Assembly (NCBI RefSeq): GCF_002234405.1
Contig: NZ_NMQT01000004.1
Span: 1-53,677, forward strand
Length of the DNA: 53,677 nucleotides
Direction: 5' to 3'
Source: Amycolatopsis thailandensis
GTDB lineage: Bacteria > Actinomycetota > Actinomycetes > Mycobacteriales > Pseudonocardiaceae
The notes beneath the pieces are model-generated. The model ran no database searches. It was not told where the DNA came from and was given only the letters and a program-made list of their open reading frames with translations. This document shows positions 8,324-16,452 of this stretch, one piece after another. Numbering within the stretch: the stretch's first letter is position 1; every line of letters starts with the position of its first letter. A program made the translations under genes and the position numbers.

Positions 8324-11300
8324 ATGAGTGGCGACAAGACCGGCAAAACAAGCACGCCGCGGCGACGGCCACGAGGAATCCCGGTGCCTCGCTTGCCGTC
8401 CGGGCCCCTGAGTGAGCTCAAAACCCTGCTTCACCGGCTGCACGTGGAAGCAGGCGTGCCTTCGCTGGACGTGATCACAAGCCATATCCGGGCGGACGAC
8501 GAACTCCCCGGCTCTCCCAACCGGGACAGCGTCCACCGCATCCTGCGTGATCCCGTCCTGCCGCCTTCGCAAGCCGACACCGTCACTTTGGCCACCGTGC
8601 TGGCGAGGCTGGCCTGCTGGGATACCGCCGACGCCGCCGCCCGCACCCGCGATCTGTGGGTCGCCGCCAGTCTGCACGTCCCTCCTGGTGAGCCACTGAA
8701 CGCCGCCGAAAACCCCTTCGCCCTGGAGGTTCACCGGCCAGTCACGATCGAAGGCGTTCAAGGCCTGCCGGATCTGCCCCCGTACGTGCCTCGCGCCCAC
8801 GACCGCCGCCTTGCAGACCTCGTCACCGACGCCGCGGGAGGTACCAGCGGCCTCGCGGTTCTGGTCGCCGGGTCCTCGGCGGGTAAGACCCGTGCGTGCT
8901 GGGAAGCGCTCACACCGTTGCGTGAGGCAGGGGACTGGCGGCTGTGGCATCCCGACTCCACCCGTCCTGACATCCTGCTCCACGACCTGGAGCAGGTGGC
9001 GCCTCGCACGGTTGTCTGGCTCAACGAAACCCAGAACTACCTCGATAATCAGGACGGTCAGAGGATCGCCGCGGCCCTGCGCGCCCTGCTCGCCGACGGT
9101 ACCCGGGCACCGGTACTCGTCTTGGGCACGCTGTGGCCTCAGCACCACGACGCCCTGACCCGTGCACACGACTCACAGGTACGACTCCTGATCGACGGCG
9201 CGGCCATCCCGGTTCCCGATGCCTTCACCGGCCCCGAACTGGCCAACATGATCGAAGCCGCCCGCACCGACCCCAGACTGGCTTGGGCGGTGAGTCATGC
9301 CCCCGGCGGACGCATCACACAAGAGGTGGCAGGCGGCCCGGAACTGCTCAACCGGTTCCAGACCGCCCCACCCGCCGCCAAAGCCCTTGTCCAGGCTGCG
9401 ATGGACGCCCGCCGCCTCGGGCACCGGCTGGGGCTGCCCCTGCCGCTGCTGGAACAGGCGGCGGCCGCCTATCTCACAGATCTCCAGCTGAGTGAATCCG
9501 GAGACGACTCGCTCGATCGGGCCTTGGCGTACGTCACTCGTCCCGCGAAAGGCGCACCTGGTCCACTCACCCGGATTCCCGCCAGGCGCACTCGTCGTAA
9601 CGGCCGGGCGGGATCCGCTGACGGCCCTCCGGAGTACCGCTTGGCCGACTACCTCGATCAGTGGGGACGTATGCATCGTGCCGACCAGGTACCCGGTCTG
9701 GACTTCTGGGCCGCTGTCGCCGATCACGGCCGACCGGACGACCAGACGAGTCTCGGCTGGTCCGCCTGGCTGCGTGGCCTGTACCGCGACGCTGCTCAGC
9801 TCTACAAGAACGCCGCCGCGCACGGCGATCTCGAAGCCGCATATCGGCTCGTCGAAATAATGGGCGCACTGCATCCCGGCGACAGCCGAATCGCGTGCTG
9901 GACCGCCGCTCAGGATTCGCCTCTTGGCTCCAGGCTCGTGTCGTTGTTGATGACTGCTCTGCCCAGCGAGGGGCCGGAAAGGGGCGCGTTGGCCCGGCGG
10001 GTCATCGCGAACGTCGACCTGAACCATTTCGACGGCGTGATCGACGCGCTGAGAATGTTGCGCGCCCTGGAAGCCAGGGAGCAGGCCGAGGTTTTGGCCA
10101 AGCGGGCGGCCGACCATTCAGCCGTCGACGATCCGCGTGTGTTCGAGCTCCTTTGGTGGCTGCGCCAATGGGGCTTCATCGAGCAAATGGAGCTGCTCGC
10201 TCGTCGCATGGCCACGCGGGCACCGCTGTACCACGCGCCGATCGTGGCAGATCTGCTCGTCATACTGAGCAATGCGGGTGAGACCGCGAAGGCTGCCGTT
10301 CTGGCAGAACGGATCACCGCACTGGGCGCTCCCACCAGCGCGGCCTCGGCGGTCGACTTGCTGGAGGCCTTGCGCCTCGCGGGCGCCGACGAGCACGTCG
10401 CGGACATGGCTCGCAGCGTGGCCGAGCACGTCACCGGTGAAGACCGCGGCTGGAGGAGCACTCTGCTGGCATCGTTGCACGGCGCCGGTGCCGTCGCCGA
10501 GATGGGCGTCCTGGTTCGCAGGATCCTCGCCGATGACACGCACGCCGACCTGGTCGAAACGTGGAGCGTGCTGACGGTCTTGCACCAGCTGAACCAGCCC
10601 GAGTATTTCGAGACGCTGGCGCGGCAGGCACTGATACAGCTCACCGTGGACGACCTGCCCCGGGCTGCCTTGCTTCTGTACGTGCTCCACGATGCGGACC
10701 GGATCGATCTGGCCGCTTCCCACATGGCCGTGGCGAAGCCGGACGTGGTGTCGTGGCTCCTGCTCGAACTGAGGCGGGCAAGACCGGAGCAGGTGGCAGC
10801 GCTCGCCGCACGCGCGGCCCAGCACACCGCGCTCGATCGGGCCGATGCCGTGGCCCGGTTGCTGGATTCGCTGGGAGACCGGGGTTTCCCGGAACAGGCG
10901 GCGATATTGGCTCGCCGAGCGGCCGCCGACGCTGTTCTCACCGATCATCACGGGGCACTCAGGCTCTTGGAGGCAGTGCGGAAGTCGGATGCCGACCAAG
11001 CCACGATGCTGGCCGAGCGGCTGGCGGCCCAAGCCGGCCTGGAAACCGCCATCGCGCCGGGGATCCTGCTGGAGAAAATGCACGAACTGGGTTACCTCGA
11101 GGAAGCCGGAAAACTCGCGGCGCGAGCGGCGGAGTGCGTCCCAGTCGATGCCTACGGCCTGGACGGCCTCGTGAACGTGCTGCGATCCCAGGGCGCCACG
11201 GGACCGTTCGAGGTGCTGACCCGGCGGCTGACCGCGGCCGCACACCTCGAGGACGTCCGCGGGATCTCCGACCTGCTGACCGCCTTGTGGGCGGCCGACG

Positions 11301-12085
11301 CCCACGACGAGTTCGCGAAGATGGCTGGTCAGGTGGCCGCGAGTGTCTCCCTCGACGACGCATACGTCGTCGATTCGCTCCTGAGCAAGTTCGGTGAGAC
11401 GGCCGCCCTGCGACCGTTCACCGTGCTGGCAAGCCGGGTGGCCATGGACCTCCCCCTCGAAAACAACTACATGGTGGCGAAATTCCTGAGCACGCTCAGG
11501 GAAATGGGTACCGCGGAGCTGTTCGCGATACTGACCCGGCGAGTGGCCGAACACTTCGCCGTCGACAAGCCGTTCGCCGCGATGAAACTGCTGAACACAC
11601 TGAGGGACCTGGGTGCCGTCGAACAGTTCTTCGTATTGGCAGGACGCATGGCCGGAGAGGGGGCTGTCGAGGACCCTGAAGCGATGAGCGCGCTGCTGAA
11701 AACGTTCCGCGAGACGCGGTTGACCGAGCTCGTCACCTTGCTGGCAGGGAGAGTGGCGGAAGGTGCCGATGTGCGTTACCCGGCCAAGGTGGTACAGCTG
11801 GTGGAAGCCCTGCAAGAGCTGGGAGAGACCGAGCCGCTCGCCGTGCTGGCCTGGAGGGCTGCCGCTGGCGCCAGGCTGAGCGATTCGTCCGGCCTGTCGG
11901 AACTTCTGAATGCGATGCCGGCATCAGGATGCGATGCCCAGGCGGCAGCACTCACCGAGAGATTGGCTGCCGAAGGTTACTTCGACTTGTTCTTGACGCG
12001 GGGAGAAAATCGGACCCGTTTCCGCTTCGGTCGCGAACCGGACGGAACCGAGGCCCCCCGCTGGTCTTGGGCCGATCTGGATTGA
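8324..12085 (+). CDS. STAND-like P-loop NTPase with 35-residue helical repeats
   Basis: The 1253-residue product has three parts. Residues about 25-105 form a small helical domain with an SRDSVHRIL-like (NRDSVHRILRD) helix-turn-helix-type pattern. Residues about 150-480 hold a P-loop NTPase with Walker A GSSAGKTR near residue 183 and a Walker B-like strand VVWLNETQNYL near residue 228, with Asn-Glu in place of Asp-Glu. From about residue 586 to 1225 run about 18 degenerate helical repeats of 34-35 residues (pattern L-x-x-R-x-A ... D ... LL-x-x-L-R-x-x-G). This domain order (DNA- or adaptor-binding, NTPase, supra-helical sensor) is that of signalling STAND NTPases used in actinomycete conflict systems. 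Third codon positions look more A/T-rich than in the neighbours. The start ATG has no clear ribosome binding site. Function is inferred only. Confidence 0.75.
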   Translation: MSGDKTGKTSTPRRRPRGIPVPRLPSGPLSELKTLLHRLHVEAGVPSLDVITSHIRADDELPGSPNRDSVHRILRDPVLPPSQADTVTLATVLARLACWDTADAAARTRDLWVAASLHVPPGEPLNAAENPFALEVHRPVTIEGVQGLPDLPPYVPRAHDRRLADLVTDAAGGTSGLAVLVAGSSAGKTRACWEALTPLREAGDWRLWHPDSTRPDILLHDLEQVAPRTVVWLNETQNYLDNQDGQRIAAALRALLADGTRAPVLVLGTLWPQHHDALTRAHDSQVRLLIDGAAIPVPDAFTGPELANMIEAARTDPRLAWAVSHAPGGRITQEVAGGPELLNRFQTAPPAAKALVQAAMDARRLGHRLGLPLPLLEQAAAAYLTDLQLSESGDDSLDRALAYVTRPAKGAPGPLTRIPARRTRRNGRAGSADGPPEYRLADYLDQWGRMHRADQVPGLDFWAAVADHGRPDDQTSLGWSAWLRGLYRDAAQLYKNAAAHGDLEAAYRLVEIMGALHPGDSRIACWTAAQDSPLGSRLVSLLMTALPSEGPERGALARRVIANVDLNHFDGVIDALRMLRALEAREQAEVLAKRAADHSAVDDPRVFELLWWLRQWGFIEQMELLARRMATRAPLYHAPIVADLLVILSNAGETAKAAVLAERITALGAPTSAASAVDLLEALRLAGADEHVADMARSVAEHVTGEDRGWRSTLLASLHGAGAVAEMGVLVRRILADDTHADLVETWSVLTVLHQLNQPEYFETLARQALIQLTVDDLPRAALLLYVLHDADRIDLAASHMAVAKPDVVSWLLLELRRARPEQVAALAARAAQHTALDRADAVARLLDSLGDRGFPEQAAILARRAAADAVLTDHHGALRLLEAVRKSDADQATMLAERLAAQAGLETAIAPGILLEKMHELGYLEEAGKLAARAAECVPVDAYGLDGLVNVLRSQGATGPFEVLTRRLTAAAHLEDVRGISDLLTALWAADAHDEFAKMAGQVAASVSLDDAYVVDSLLSKFGETAALRPFTVLASRVAMDLPLENNYMVAKFLSTLREMGTAELFAILTRRVAEHFAVDKPFAAMKLLNTLRDLGAVEQFFVLAGRMAGEGAVEDPEAMSALLKTFRETRLTELVTLLAGRVAEGADVRYPAKVVQLVEALQELGETEPLAVLAWRAAAGARLSDSSGLSELLNAMPASGCDAQAAALTERLAAEGYFDLFLTRGENRTRFRFGREPDGTEAPRWSWADLD

Positions 12086-12193
12086 TCCTGGTCGAACCGT
12101 TGCCGTCCGGAACCCTGCCGACCCTGACGCGCTCCATACCGCGAAGCATGCTCTCGGAATAATGACCTGCGCCCGGCGGCGACACGGGGCACG

Positions 12194-12982
12194 ATGGGCC
12201 GCATGATCGACACAGTCAGGTCCGCGGACGGAACGCCGATCGCGTTCGAACGACGCGGCGCGGGGCCGGTGGTGGTGATCGTCGCGGGCGCCGGCAACGA
12301 CCGGCACGGAGACGAACCGCTGGTCGCGGAGTTCGTGGCCGAGTTCTCCGTGGTGACCTACGACCGCCGGGGCCGGGGCGACAGTGGGGACACCGCGCCG
12401 TACGCGGTCGAGCGCGAGATCGAGGACCTCGCCGCCGTCGTCGCCGCGTTCGACGAGCCGGTGATCGTGCACGGCATCTCCTCGGGCGGCACGCTGGCGC
12501 TCCTCGCCGCCGCGGCGGGAGTGCCGATGGCGCGGCTTTCGGTCTTCGAGTCGCCGTATCGCGGCGAAACCGAAGACGTCCCCGAGGGGTACGCGGACGA
12601 GATGCGCGACCTGGTCGCGGCCGATCGGTGGGACGACGCCGTCGCGCTGTTCACGATGTCCGCCGTCGGCACACCCGCGGAGGCCGTCGCCGCGGCCAAG
12701 GCGACGCCGATGTGGGCCGAGCTCCGGTCCTACGCGCCCACGCTCGTCTACGACGCCTTCGTGCTGGGCGACTCGAAGGTGCCGGACGAGCTGGCGTCGA
12801 TCGCGACGCCCGTCCTCGTCGTGAACAGCAACGGCAGCACGGACTGGCTGAAGGCCGCCGCTCTCGCCACCGCGAAAGCGATCCCGGGAGCGAGGCAGGT
12901 CGAACTCGACGGGGAGTTCCACAGTGTCCCGCCGGAGCGGCTCGTACCGGAACTCAGCGCGTTCTACCGGGATCCTCGGTGA
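12194..12982 (+). CDS. Alpha/beta hydrolase
   Basis: This 262-residue alpha/beta-hydrolase-fold enzyme has the nucleophile elbow HGISSGG near residue 95, the oxyanion-side motif YDRRGRGDSGD near residue 56, and a late His in GEFHSVPPERL that would complete the triad. The fold opens with SADGTPIAFERRGAGP, typical of the small actinobacterial hydrolases annotated as esterases or lipases. The start is the ATG at 12194; a second in-frame ATG at 12203 (MIDTVRS) is equally plausible since neither has a strong ribosome binding site. It stands alone between the NTPase and a secreted protein, and no pathway is implied. Confidence 0.88.
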   Translation: MGRMIDTVRSADGTPIAFERRGAGPVVVIVAGAGNDRHGDEPLVAEFVAEFSVVTYDRRGRGDSGDTAPYAVEREIEDLAAVVAAFDEPVIVHGISSGGTLALLAAAAGVPMARLSVFESPYRGETEDVPEGYADEMRDLVAADRWDDAVALFTMSAVGTPAEAVAAAKATPMWAELRSYAPTLVYDAFVLGDSKVPDELASIATPVLVVNSNGSTDWLKAAALATAKAIPGARQVELDGEFHSVPPERLVPELSAFYRDPR

Positions 12983-13013
12983 GCCGGAGATAGGCCGCGC
13001 CGCGCGGGGTGTC

Positions 13014-13028
13014 TGTCCATCTTGGACA
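13014..13028. promoter_or_regulatory. 15-bp palindrome, possible operator
   Basis: TGTCCA and TGGACA form a 6-bp inverted repeat around TCT, 31 bp after the hydrolase stop and upstream of the secreted-protein gene (start 13171). It could be a regulator site. A similar TGTCCACTTCGGACA string occurs inside the AAA-regulator gene, so chance occurrence is possible. Confidence 0.2.
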
Positions 13029-13170
13029 AACGGTCGTGGTTCACCGTCGTTGCCCGATCAGCGGGACGCCGGAGCGTCAACGTCTTGTCCGATGACGGTT
13101 CGTACTCGTACAGTCGCAGCCTGGTCCTGGTCTGGACCACCACCGCCGCCCTGAGTGTGCAGGAGGCAGG

Positions 13171-13776
13171 ATGCGGAGACGACTTCGGACCACCGGGGTG
13201 GTCGCGGCGGCCGTACTCGGCCTGGTGGCGACGGCGATGCCGGCGAACGCCCAGGTCGGCACCGGGCCGTGGACGACGGAGAACCCCTCGTTCAATGTCC
13301 AGGAACGCGGATGTGGCAACGTCGATGGGCTGAACTTCGAACTGACCTGTTCCACCGGGAGCGGGGACCAGCGGGCCGAACGACGCTACGTGACCTACAC
13401 CGGCGGGACCCGGCAGTTCGAGGGCTCGTTCCGGATCACCAGCATGGCGGGCACCCGGATCAGCCTGAAGCAGACCTTCCGCGACGCCCCGACCGCCGGA
13501 CCGTACTTCATGCTCGCGGTCGAACGCGGCGGACGGCTCTACGCCGTCCACGGCGGGGAGACGCTGGGAAGCGGGGCGACCGTCGGGACGTCGGTGCGGG
13601 TCAACACCGTGCACCAGGTCGGGAGCACGCACAAGGTGTACATCAACGGATCGCTGAAGCAGACGGTGAGCAGTAGCAGTGGCAGCTACTACGACAAGTT
13701 CGGCGCTTACCGGACGGCCAGCGGGGCCGGGCCGGTCAAGGTGACTTGGAGCGGGATCAAGTTCTGGCGGAAGTGA
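13171..13776 (+). CDS. Secreted beta-sandwich protein (lectin/lyase-like)
   Basis: The 201-residue product begins with a classic Sec signal peptide: MRRRLR, a hydrophobic core TTGVVAAAVLGLVATA, and cleavage expected after PANA (residue about 26). The mature part is rich in beta strands, with two cysteines (RGCGN and LTCST) likely bridged. The strand pattern KVYINGSLKQTV ... YYDKFGAYRTASG resembles the concanavalin-like fold of family 7 polysaccharide lyases and related extracellular proteins, but I see no catalytic motif. The ATG is preceded by AGGAGGCAGG. It is likely secreted; carbohydrate binding or cleavage is a guess. Confidence 0.8.
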   Translation: MRRRLRTTGVVAAAVLGLVATAMPANAQVGTGPWTTENPSFNVQERGCGNVDGLNFELTCSTGSGDQRAERRYVTYTGGTRQFEGSFRITSMAGTRISLKQTFRDAPTAGPYFMLAVERGGRLYAVHGGETLGSGATVGTSVRVNTVHQVGSTHKVYINGSLKQTVSSSSGSYYDKFGAYRTASGAGPVKVTWSGIKFWRK

Positions 13777-13783
13777 GCCGGTG

Positions 13784-14719
13784 TCACGGACCTCGGCGCC
13801 ACGCGTCGAGGTCCGTCCACGCTTCGAGGGTCTGCCCGCTTTCGAACCGGCGGCGTTCCCTGGTGACCGGATCGGTGAATTCGAGGACCTTCGCCAGCAG
13901 CTGCAAGGGTTCGGTGAAGTCGTCGAGCGGGGTCTCGGTCAGCTCCGGGTAGAAGTCGTCGCCGAGAATCGGCAACCCGAGGCCGCTCATGTGCAACCTG
14001 AGCTGATGGGTGCGGCCGGTCGCGGGAAGCAGGCGGTAGCGGCCGAACCCGTCACGGTGCTCGATCAGCTCGACACGGGTTTCGGCGTTGGGCGGTCCGT
14101 CGACCTCCTGGGCGGCGATGACCCCGCGTTCCTTGACGATGCGGCTGCTGATCTCGCGCGGCATCGCGATGTCAGGGTCGTACCGCGCGATCGCCTCGTA
14201 TTCCTTGTGTACCAAGCGATCCCGGAACATCGTCTGGTACTTGCCGCGGACTTCGGGAGTGATCACGAACAGGATGAGCCCGGCGGTGACCCGGTCGAGC
14301 CGGTGGGCGGGGACGAGCGCCGGGAGATCGAGTTCGCGGCGGAGACGGACCAGCGCGGTCTGCAGAATATGCCGCCCGCGCGGGATCGTCGCGAGGAAAT
14401 GCGGTTTGTCGGCGATCAGGAAATGCTCGTCGCGGTGCAGCACGGAGACCTCGAACGGGACCTCGACCTCGTCGGGCAGATCGCGATGGAACCAGACGAA
14501 CGAGTCCGGCACGAACGGAGAATCGACGCTCAGCGGCCCGTCCAGTCCGACGATGCGCTCCTCGCGGAGCATCTCCTCGATCCGCTCGGGCGCGACGCGG
14601 GGGAGCCGCTCGACGAGGTGCTCCCGCAACGTCGTCCACGGCCCCTCGGTGGGCATCTTGAGCCTCGCGGGGTCGAGCCCGTGACGGGGCGGGAGCGGCG
14701 GGCGGAGCTTGCGTCTCAT
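13784..14719 (-). CDS. RluA-family pseudouridine synthase
   Basis: This 311-residue enzyme should isomerise uridine to pseudouridine in structured RNA, probably rRNA. The catalytic Asp lies in HRLDRVTAGLILF near residue 161, and the conserved C-terminal motif GRTHQLRLHM is near residue 243. The N-terminal region (TTLREHLVERLPRVAPERIEEML) replaces a canonical S4 domain with a divergent one. The ATG at 14719 (MRRKLRPPLPPRHGLDP) is taken over the upstream in-frame starts because those run into the palindrome at 14764-14816. It is convergent with the secreted-protein gene with a 7-bp gap. Confidence 0.92.
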   Translation of the reverse strand: MRRKLRPPLPPRHGLDPARLKMPTEGPWTTLREHLVERLPRVAPERIEEMLREERIVGLDGPLSVDSPFVPDSFVWFHRDLPDEVEVPFEVSVLHRDEHFLIADKPHFLATIPRGRHILQTALVRLRRELDLPALVPAHRLDRVTAGLILFVITPEVRGKYQTMFRDRLVHKEYEAIARYDPDIAMPREISSRIVKERGVIAAQEVDGPPNAETRVELIEHRDGFGRYRLLPATGRTHQLRLHMSGLGLPILGDDFYPELTETPLDDFTEPLQLLAKVLEFTDPVTRERRRFESGQTLEAWTDLDAWRRGP

Positions 14720-14763
14720 CCCCCCGCACTTTAGCCGCGACCAGGTCGGACGGGTTGTCGCGC

Positions 14764-14816
14764 GTTGCGAAAGCCACGTTCGCAACCTTCAACGTTGCGA
14801 ACGTGGCTTTCGCAAC
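14764..14816. repeat. Composite palindrome, copy A (53 bp)
   Basis: Two perfect 23-nt arms (14764-14786 and 14794-14816) surround the 7-nt spacer CTTCAAC. Each arm is itself a hairpin: GTTGCGAA, a 7-nt loop, TTCGCAAC. The two loops, AGCCACG and CGTGGCT, are reverse complements. It sits between divergent genes, so it is not placed as an ordinary terminator. An almost identical copy lies at 15870-15922, on the other side of the AbiEi-like gene. Confidence 0.9.
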
Positions 14817-14826
14817 GTCCCGAGAG

Positions 14827-14864
14827 TTATCCACAAGTGGGGCTGATGTGGCGAGTTGTCCACA
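14827..14864 (+). promoter_or_regulatory. Pair of DnaA-box-like sequences
   Basis: TTATCCACA at 14827-14835 is the perfect E. coli consensus DnaA box, and TTGTCCACA at 14856-14864 is the box form common in high-GC actinomycetes. They have the same orientation, 29 bp start to start, just upstream of the AbiEi-like gene. Whether DnaA binds here is unknown. Confidence 0.4.
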
Positions 14865-14884
14865 GATCGGCGAAAGGAGGTGGT

Positions 14885-14920
14885 GTGCGATCGATCGCGG
14901 CGCCGACGATCATGAGGTGA
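14885..14920 (+). CDS. 11-residue leader ORF coupled to the AbiEi-like gene
   Basis: GTG at 14885 follows the strong ribosome binding site AAAGGAGGT (14873-14881) and opens an 11-residue frame, MRSIAAPTIMR. Its TGA (14918-14920) overlaps the GTG start of the next gene (14917) as GTGA. The main gene has no good ribosome binding site of its own, so its translation probably depends on this leader. No sequence similarity is recognised. Confidence 0.5.
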   Translation: MRSIAAPTIMR

Positions 14921-15855
14921 AAACCGGAGACTGGGCCCGTGATCCCGAGGGGCTCTATCGACACAGCCGTGGTGGCGTGATCACCGTCGCCCGGCTCGCG
15001 GAACTCGGCGTTCCCTCCATGACCTGCTATCGCCGGTGCCGTCCCGGGAAGTCGTGGCGACGACTGCTGCCGGGAGTCCTCCTGCTGAACTCCGGCGAGC
15101 CGACGCGGCGGCAGCTGATCGACGCCGCGCTCCTGTATGCGGGGCCGGATGCGGTGGTGACGGGAGCGACCGCGTGCCGACGGCAGGGGCTGCGGGCTCT
15201 GCCGGACCACCCTTTTCGCGTCCATCTGCTCGTCCCCCTTGAACACAAGGTCGGAAGTTCCGAGCATGTGACCATCGAACGCACGATCCGGCAGCCGCAA
15301 GCGGTCGTGTTTGACGGGGTGCCGCTGGCGCCTTTAGTCCGGGCCGTCCTCGACGAGTGCCGTCGGCTCGGCTCACGGCAGGAGGTTTCGGCTCTTCTCG
15401 CCGAGGCGGTGCAGCGGGGTGTGAGCCTTCCGGAGCTGTTCGCGGAACTCGATGCCGGGAGTAGTCGCGGCACCGCGATCCCGCGCGAAGCGCTGCATCG
15501 GATCGCTGACGGAGCCCGATCGGCCGCGGAGGTCGACGCGATGCGAGTCTGGCGAATGAGTGGGTTGCCCGAGCCTCGGTGGAATCATGAACTGCGGGAC
15601 GAAAACGGCGAGTACATCGCGACCGCCGATGGCTACTTCGCAGCGGTGGCCTTGGCCTGGGAGATCGATTCGTACGATTTCCACTTCGGCAAGCAGCACT
15701 ACGCCGCGACAGTGGCGAGAAACGCCAGGTATGCCGCCGCCGGAATCGTGGTTCTCCAGACTTTGCCCAGCCGACTGCGGACAGAGCCGAAGCGTGTTGC
15801 CGCCGAGCTCGTCGCGGCTTATCGGGCCGCCACTGCCCGAAGCGGAGCCGCATGA
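14917..15855 (+). CDS. AbiEi-type antitoxin-domain / DUF559-like protein
   Basis: The 312-residue product has an N-terminal winged-helix-like AbiEi antitoxin domain (RLAELGVPSMTCYRRCRPGKSWRRLLPGV), the usual middle region (VTGATACRRQGL), and a C-terminal restriction-endonuclease-like domain. The motif DGYFAAVALAWEIDSYDFH carries acidic residues resembling the active site of DUF559/Vsr-like folds. The family is abundant as orphans in actinomycete genomes, usually without the AbiEii toxin, as here. The GTG at 14917 is the only sensible in-frame start and is coupled to the leader ORF. The gene is bracketed by two near-identical 53-bp palindromes. Function is unknown; regulation or defence is the family expectation. 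Confidence 0.75.
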   Translation: MKTGDWARDPEGLYRHSRGGVITVARLAELGVPSMTCYRRCRPGKSWRRLLPGVLLLNSGEPTRRQLIDAALLYAGPDAVVTGATACRRQGLRALPDHPFRVHLLVPLEHKVGSSEHVTIERTIRQPQAVVFDGVPLAPLVRAVLDECRRLGSRQEVSALLAEAVQRGVSLPELFAELDAGSSRGTAIPREALHRIADGARSAAEVDAMRVWRMSGLPEPRWNHELRDENGEYIATADGYFAAVALAWEIDSYDFHFGKQHYAATVARNARYAAAGIVVLQTLPSRLRTEPKRVAAELVAAYRAATARSGAA

Positions 15856-15869
15856 CTCGCTGCCGCGGC

Positions 15870-15922
15870 GTTGCGAAAGCCACGTTCGCAACCTTCAACG
15901 TTGCGAAAGTGGCTTTCGCAAC
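15870..15922. repeat. Composite palindrome, copy B (53 bp)
   Basis: The left arm (15870-15892) and spacer CTTCAAC are identical to copy A. The right arm (15900-15922) differs from perfect complementarity at one base, and that change falls in the inner loop (AGTGGCT instead of CGTGGCT), leaving the GTTGCGAA/TTCGCAAC stems intact. It lies between convergent genes, so it could serve as a terminator here. Confidence 0.9.
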
Positions 15923-15957
15923 GCCCTCGCCACGCGGCAGCACCCCAGTGTGGCGAC

Positions 15958-16359
15958 TCAGTCTGCCTGGTCGCGGTACCGCGCGAGATACCGCTCGGTC
16001 ACCTCAGCCTCCGCGACAGCGATGGCCTCGGCACGCGTCCGGCGGCCGATCCCCGGCGGGAAGCCGTTCTTGGCGAGCCGGTGTTCGATGCTCTCCTCCA
16101 TGTAGGCCATCGAGTAGAAGTACGCCACGAGCGCGGCCATCAGCACGATCGCCAGCCGCAGGGGGAGCGGGCCGGGCAGGAGCAGCCACACCGCGCAGAG
16201 CGGGGCGATCATCACCGTGCTGCGGGCGACGTGCCGCCAGCGCCAGCTTCCGGTGGTCGCGTCGTGGAGGATCCAGTCGTGGTAGCGCTCGGGCAGCCTG
16301 CCGCCGAGTGAGTACCACAGCCAGCGGAACACGTCCGGACGCTTGCGGGGCAGGGGCAT
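15958..16359 (-). CDS. DUF5313 membrane protein
   Basis: This 133-residue protein is of an actinobacteria-specific family recognised by RPDVFRWLWYSLGGRLPERYHDWILHD at the N-terminus. Two membrane helices follow (VMIAPLCAVWLLLPG and LRLAIVLMAALVAYFYSMAY), then an acidic/basic tail with ERYLARYR. No biochemical role is known. The start at 16359 (MPLPRKRP) is preferred because AAGGAAGGAG precedes it; the longer frame to 16389 would put that site inside the gene. It is divergent from the MarR-type regulator with a palindromic operator between them, so it may be a regulated target. Confidence 0.8.
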   Translation of the reverse strand: MPLPRKRPDVFRWLWYSLGGRLPERYHDWILHDATTGSWRWRHVARSTVMIAPLCAVWLLLPGPLPLRLAIVLMAALVAYFYSMAYMEESIEHRLAKNGFPPGIGRRTRAEAIAVAEAEVTERYLARYRDQAD

Positions 16360-16393
16360 CGGGCGACTCCTTCCTTCGATGTCCGTCACAGTA

Positions 16394-16423
16394 CACTAAT
16401 GATTAGCACGCTAATCTTTAGTG
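16394..16423. promoter_or_regulatory. MarR/OhrR-type operator
   Basis: The two 13-nt arms CACTAATGATTAG and CTAATCTTTAGTG match in 12 of 13 positions around the 4-nt spacer CACG. It is centred in the short divergent region, 30 bp before the regulator ATG. Size, symmetry and A/T-richness fit a MarR-family autoregulatory site covering both promoters. Confidence 0.65.
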
Positions 16424-16452
16424 TCGCGCAGGACACGGCTAGGATTCGCGGC

